Assembly (NCBI GenBank): GCA_029288335.1
Contig: JARIHJ010000048.1
Span: forward strand, 1-6,780
Reading direction: 5' to 3'
Length of the DNA stretch: 6,780 bases
Source of the DNA: Candidatus Saccharimonadota bacterium
Lineage (GTDB): Bacteria > Patescibacteriota > Saccharimonadia > Saccharimonadales > UBA4665
Shown: positions 5,464 to 6,780 of the stretch, piece by piece
Numbering within the stretch: position 1 is the first letter of the stretch
Layout of the letters: each line of letters opens with the position of its first letter
Position numbers and translations under genes: made by a program
Notes under the pieces: generated by a model
Told to the model about the DNA's origin: nothing
Databases searched by the model: none
What the model saw: only the letters and a program-made list of their open reading frames with translations

Positions 5464-5865
5464 ATGAGTATAAATTCTACCGATCCCATTGCCGATATGC
5501 TGACCCGGATCCGTAACGCTATTAGCGTACGCCAGACCGGGGTTAGCTTGCCGCACAGCCAGGCCAAGGAAGCCGTGGCTAAGCTGCTAGCGGCTAGCGG
5601 CTTTGTCGATGGCGTTAGCGTAGAAAAGGCCGAAATCGGTAAGACTATGACGATCCAAATCCACGACAGCGGCTCTAACGCGCGTATCAGTTCTATCAAG
5701 CGCCTGAGTACGCCTGGTCGTCGCTATTATGTTCGCGCTAGCGCCATTCCAACTGTCAAGCGCGGCCGCGGCCTCGTCATTGTGTCAACCTCCAAAGGTG
5801 TGATGACCGGCGCTGAAGCTAAAAAGGCTGGCATCGGCGGCGAATTAATCTGCGAGGTGTATTAA
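5464..5865 (+). CDS. rpsH: Small-subunit ribosomal protein S8 (uS8)
   Basis: S8 binds helix 21 of 16S rRNA in the central domain and, in E. coli, represses the spc operon through an mRNA mimic of that helix. The 133-residue length is normal. The N-terminus has DPIADMLTRIRNA (7-19), the middle IKRLSTPGRRYYV (78-90), and the C-terminus the RNA-binding signature GLVIVSTSKGVMTGAEAKKAGIGGELICEVY (103-133). The ATG is fixed by homology to the usual N-terminus. Unlike nearly every other gene here, no good Shine-Dalgarno sequence lies 5-12 bases upstream, only AAGAG about sixteen bases away. Initiation may rely on coupling to S14 translation. A small gene follows at 5868. Confidence 0.98.
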   Translation: MSINSTDPIADMLTRIRNAISVRQTGVSLPHSQAKEAVAKLLAASGFVDGVSVEKAEIGKTMTIQIHDSGSNARISSIKRLSTPGRRYYVRASAIPTVKRGRGLVIVSTSKGVMTGAEAKKAGIGGELICEVY

Positions 5866-5867
5866 AA

Positions 5868-6110
5868 ATGGGTGACAGTATTCAAAGTTTGTCAGCGAAA
5901 GCTCTTCTAGAACAAGCCCCGCATGGCGCCGTCTATGGCCTTGATGAGAAAGAAAGAGTTCTGGATGACGTAGCACGAGAGCTTAGCCGTATATGCGAGA
6001 TGGCTTGTAATCCCGTGGTTGGTCCGGAGATTATGGAGATGGTAAAGGATGCCGGCAAATTGAATGTTGATTGGGGAACGCCCATCAGAAGCGAGGGGCC
6101 ACGACGATGA
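5868..6110 (+). CDS. Small uncharacterised protein inserted between S8 and L6 (80 aa)
   Basis: I do not recognise a family. The ATG is two bases after the S8 stop, with GAGGTG (5854-5859) eight bases upstream. The TGA overlaps the L6 ATG (ATGA). Residues 8-47 look helical, with an acidic middle (GLDEKERVLDDVARELSRICEMAC). Two Cys residues at 43 and 47 are spaced C-x3-C, but there is no second pair, so a metal site is not supported. Residues 48-68 (NPVVGPEIMEMVKDAGKLNVD) could be a second short helix, and the tail is Gly/Pro/Arg. Net charge is mildly negative by hand count (14 acidic, 10 basic). Its last codons hold the GAGGGG (6093-6098) used by L6. Intact signals on both sides suggest a genuine, translated gene. 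Confidence 0.7.
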   Translation: MGDSIQSLSAKALLEQAPHGAVYGLDEKERVLDDVARELSRICEMACNPVVGPEIMEMVKDAGKLNVDWGTPIRSEGPRR

Positions 6111-6646
6111 GTAGGGTAGGTAAATCACCGATTACAGTGCCTAGTGGCGTCAATGTCACGATTGAGCCGAGTCTTGTCACGGTCGAAGGCGCCAAAGGCA
6201 AGCTTAGCCAAGCGACGCTACCGGGCGTCACCGTTAGCCAGGCTGACAACGTCGTTACTATTGCGAGAGATAACGACGAGCCGGTCAACCGCGCCCGCCA
6301 TGGCCTGACCCGCGCCTTAATTAATAATATGGTCGTCGGCGTGATTAGCGGTTTTAGCAAGAAGCTAGTCGTTACCGGTGTCGGCTTTCGCGTCGCGCTA
6401 GCCGGACAAGATCTAAAAATGCAGCTTGGCTTTAGCCATGAAGTGGTTTACCGCTTGCCGCAGGGCATTCAGGCAACTGTCGAGCAGAACACCATTACAA
6501 TTAGCGGCATCGATAAGCAGCAAGTCGGCCAGGTAGCGGCTGAAATCCGCGCGCTGAAGAAGCCGGAACCGTATAAAGGCAAAGGTATTACTTACGAAGG
6601 TGAGCGCATTATCCGTAAATCCGGTAAATCAGGTAAGGAAAAATAA
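6107..6646 (+). CDS. rplF: Large-subunit ribosomal protein L6 (uL6)
   Basis: L6 has two similar domains and lies at the base of the L7/L12 stalk near the sarcin-ricin loop, in the elongation-factor binding area. The protein starts MSRVGKSPITVP, as L6 does, which together with GAGGGG at 6093-6098 selects the ATG at 6107 rather than the in-frame ATG at 6071 inside the previous gene. Further marks are NRARHGLTRALINNMVVGV (61-79), GVGFR (91-95), and the C-terminal signature KKPEPYKGKGITYEGERIIRKSGKSGK (151-177). The 179 residues match the family. The start overlaps the upstream small gene as ATGA. The TAA shares one base with the L18 ATG (TAATG). Confidence 0.98.
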   Translation: MSRVGKSPITVPSGVNVTIEPSLVTVEGAKGKLSQATLPGVTVSQADNVVTIARDNDEPVNRARHGLTRALINNMVVGVISGFSKKLVVTGVGFRVALAGQDLKMQLGFSHEVVYRLPQGIQATVEQNTITISGIDKQQVGQVAAEIRALKKPEPYKGKGITYEGERIIRKSGKSGKEK

Positions 6647-6740
6647 TGAGCCGAGCTAATCTAACAGACCAGAAACTACGTCGTACTTACCGCACCAGGT
6701 CGCGGTTAACCGGCACCGCTAGCCAGCCGCGGCTCAGTGT
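6646..6740 (+). CDS. rplR: Large-subunit ribosomal protein L18 (uL18), N-terminal fragment cut by adapter
   Basis: L18 joins L5 in binding 5S rRNA in the central protuberance. Only about 31 codons are genomic: an N-terminal basic segment with QKLRRTYRTRSRLTGTASQPRLSV, where the family typically shows R-x-R-x-R-x-x-x-x-G-T-x-x-x-P-R-L-S-V. The ATG overlaps the L6 stop by one base, with AGGTAAGGA upstream (6631-6639) as a plausible SD. From 6741 the sequence is Illumina adapter. The frame happens to stay open through it and would add C-L-L-Y-T-S-D-A-A-D-D-R-I, which is not L18 sequence and should not be included in the protein. Confidence 0.9.
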
Positions 6741-6780
6741 CTGTCTCTTATACACATCTGACGCTGCCGACGACCGCATA
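6741..6780. other. Illumina Nextera transposase adapter at contig end (artefact)
   Basis: CTGTCTCTTATACACATCT at 6741-6759 is exactly the 19-base Tn5 mosaic end. It is followed by GACGCTGCCGACGA at 6760-6773, the rest of the Nextera read-1 adapter in reverse complement. The final seven bases (CCGCATA) fall where the i5 index would begin; I do not assign a specific index. This is leftover library sequence, not a Tn5 insertion in the organism, because the adapter-specific half is synthetic. Confidence 0.97.

Noticed and set aside
6071..6106. L6 start at 6071
   Set aside because: The twelve extra residues are an out-of-frame reading of the small gene; L6 proteins begin MSRVGKSPI, coded from 6107.
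1187..6110. Recoding of UGA as glycine, as in some candidate-phyla bacteria
   Set aside because: TGA terminates S17, L24 and two small genes exactly at coupled starts, and no conserved ribosomal glycine is coded by an in-frame TGA.
495..6360. Minus-strand open frames opposite L2, S19, L22, S3/L16, S17/L14, L5, S8 and L6
   Set aside because: All lie antisense to clearly identified ribosomal genes, have no family resemblance or SD support, and are explained by the G+C-rich codon pattern of the + strand.
6741..6759. Natural Tn5/IS50 end inserted in L18
   Set aside because: The bases that follow are the synthetic Nextera adapter rather than IS50 sequence, and they run to the window end.

Overview
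The window is a dense, one-directional stretch of a bacterial ribosomal-protein super-operon (S10 plus spc order). It carries fourteen ribosomal proteins on the + strand in canonical order: L2 (5' truncated), S19, L22, S3, L16, L29, S17, L14, L24, L5, S14, S8, L6 and L18 (3' truncated). Genes overlap by 1 or 4 bases or are a few bases apart. No promoter, terminator, RNA gene, mobile element or CRISPR array is visible, and no gene-free stretch exceeds a few bases.

The unusual part is that four extra small reading frames sit inside this operon at four junctions: 809-1189 (126 aa) between L2 and S19, 1863-2129 (88 aa) between L22 and S3, 4987-5187 (66 aa) between L5 and S14, and 5868-6110 (80 aa) between S8 and L6. 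Each has a Shine-Dalgarno-like sequence. Three of the four overlap the next ribosomal gene (ATGA or TAATG), and the fourth stops one base before it. I recognise none of them. They are not basic like ribosomal proteins; the two downstream ones are net acidic, and the first is clearly more A+T-rich than its surroundings.

The organism is a bacterium using the standard code, since TGA ends real genes here (S17, L24 and two small genes) and is not read as glycine. Strong Shine-Dalgarno use, the zinc-less long form of S14, Lys/Ala-rich tails on L22 and S17, and the general flavour of the protein sequences suggest a candidate-phyla-radiation member, most likely Saccharibacteria (TM7). This is recognition from memory and moderate at best.

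The ribosomal proteins together cover the peptidyl-transferase support region (L2, L16), the exit tunnel (L22, L24, L29), the central protuberance (L5, L18), the GTPase-associated side (L6, L14), and the small-subunit head and body (S3, S14, S19, S8, S17). S17 and L14 overlap by 4 bases, so the S10 and spc operons are joined without room for an intervening promoter or terminator.

The last 40 bases are not genomic. Positions 6741-6773 match the Illumina Nextera transposase adapter and 6774-6780 fall where index bases would begin. The window therefore ends at an untrimmed adapter inside L18, which points to a metagenome or single-cell assembly contig edge.
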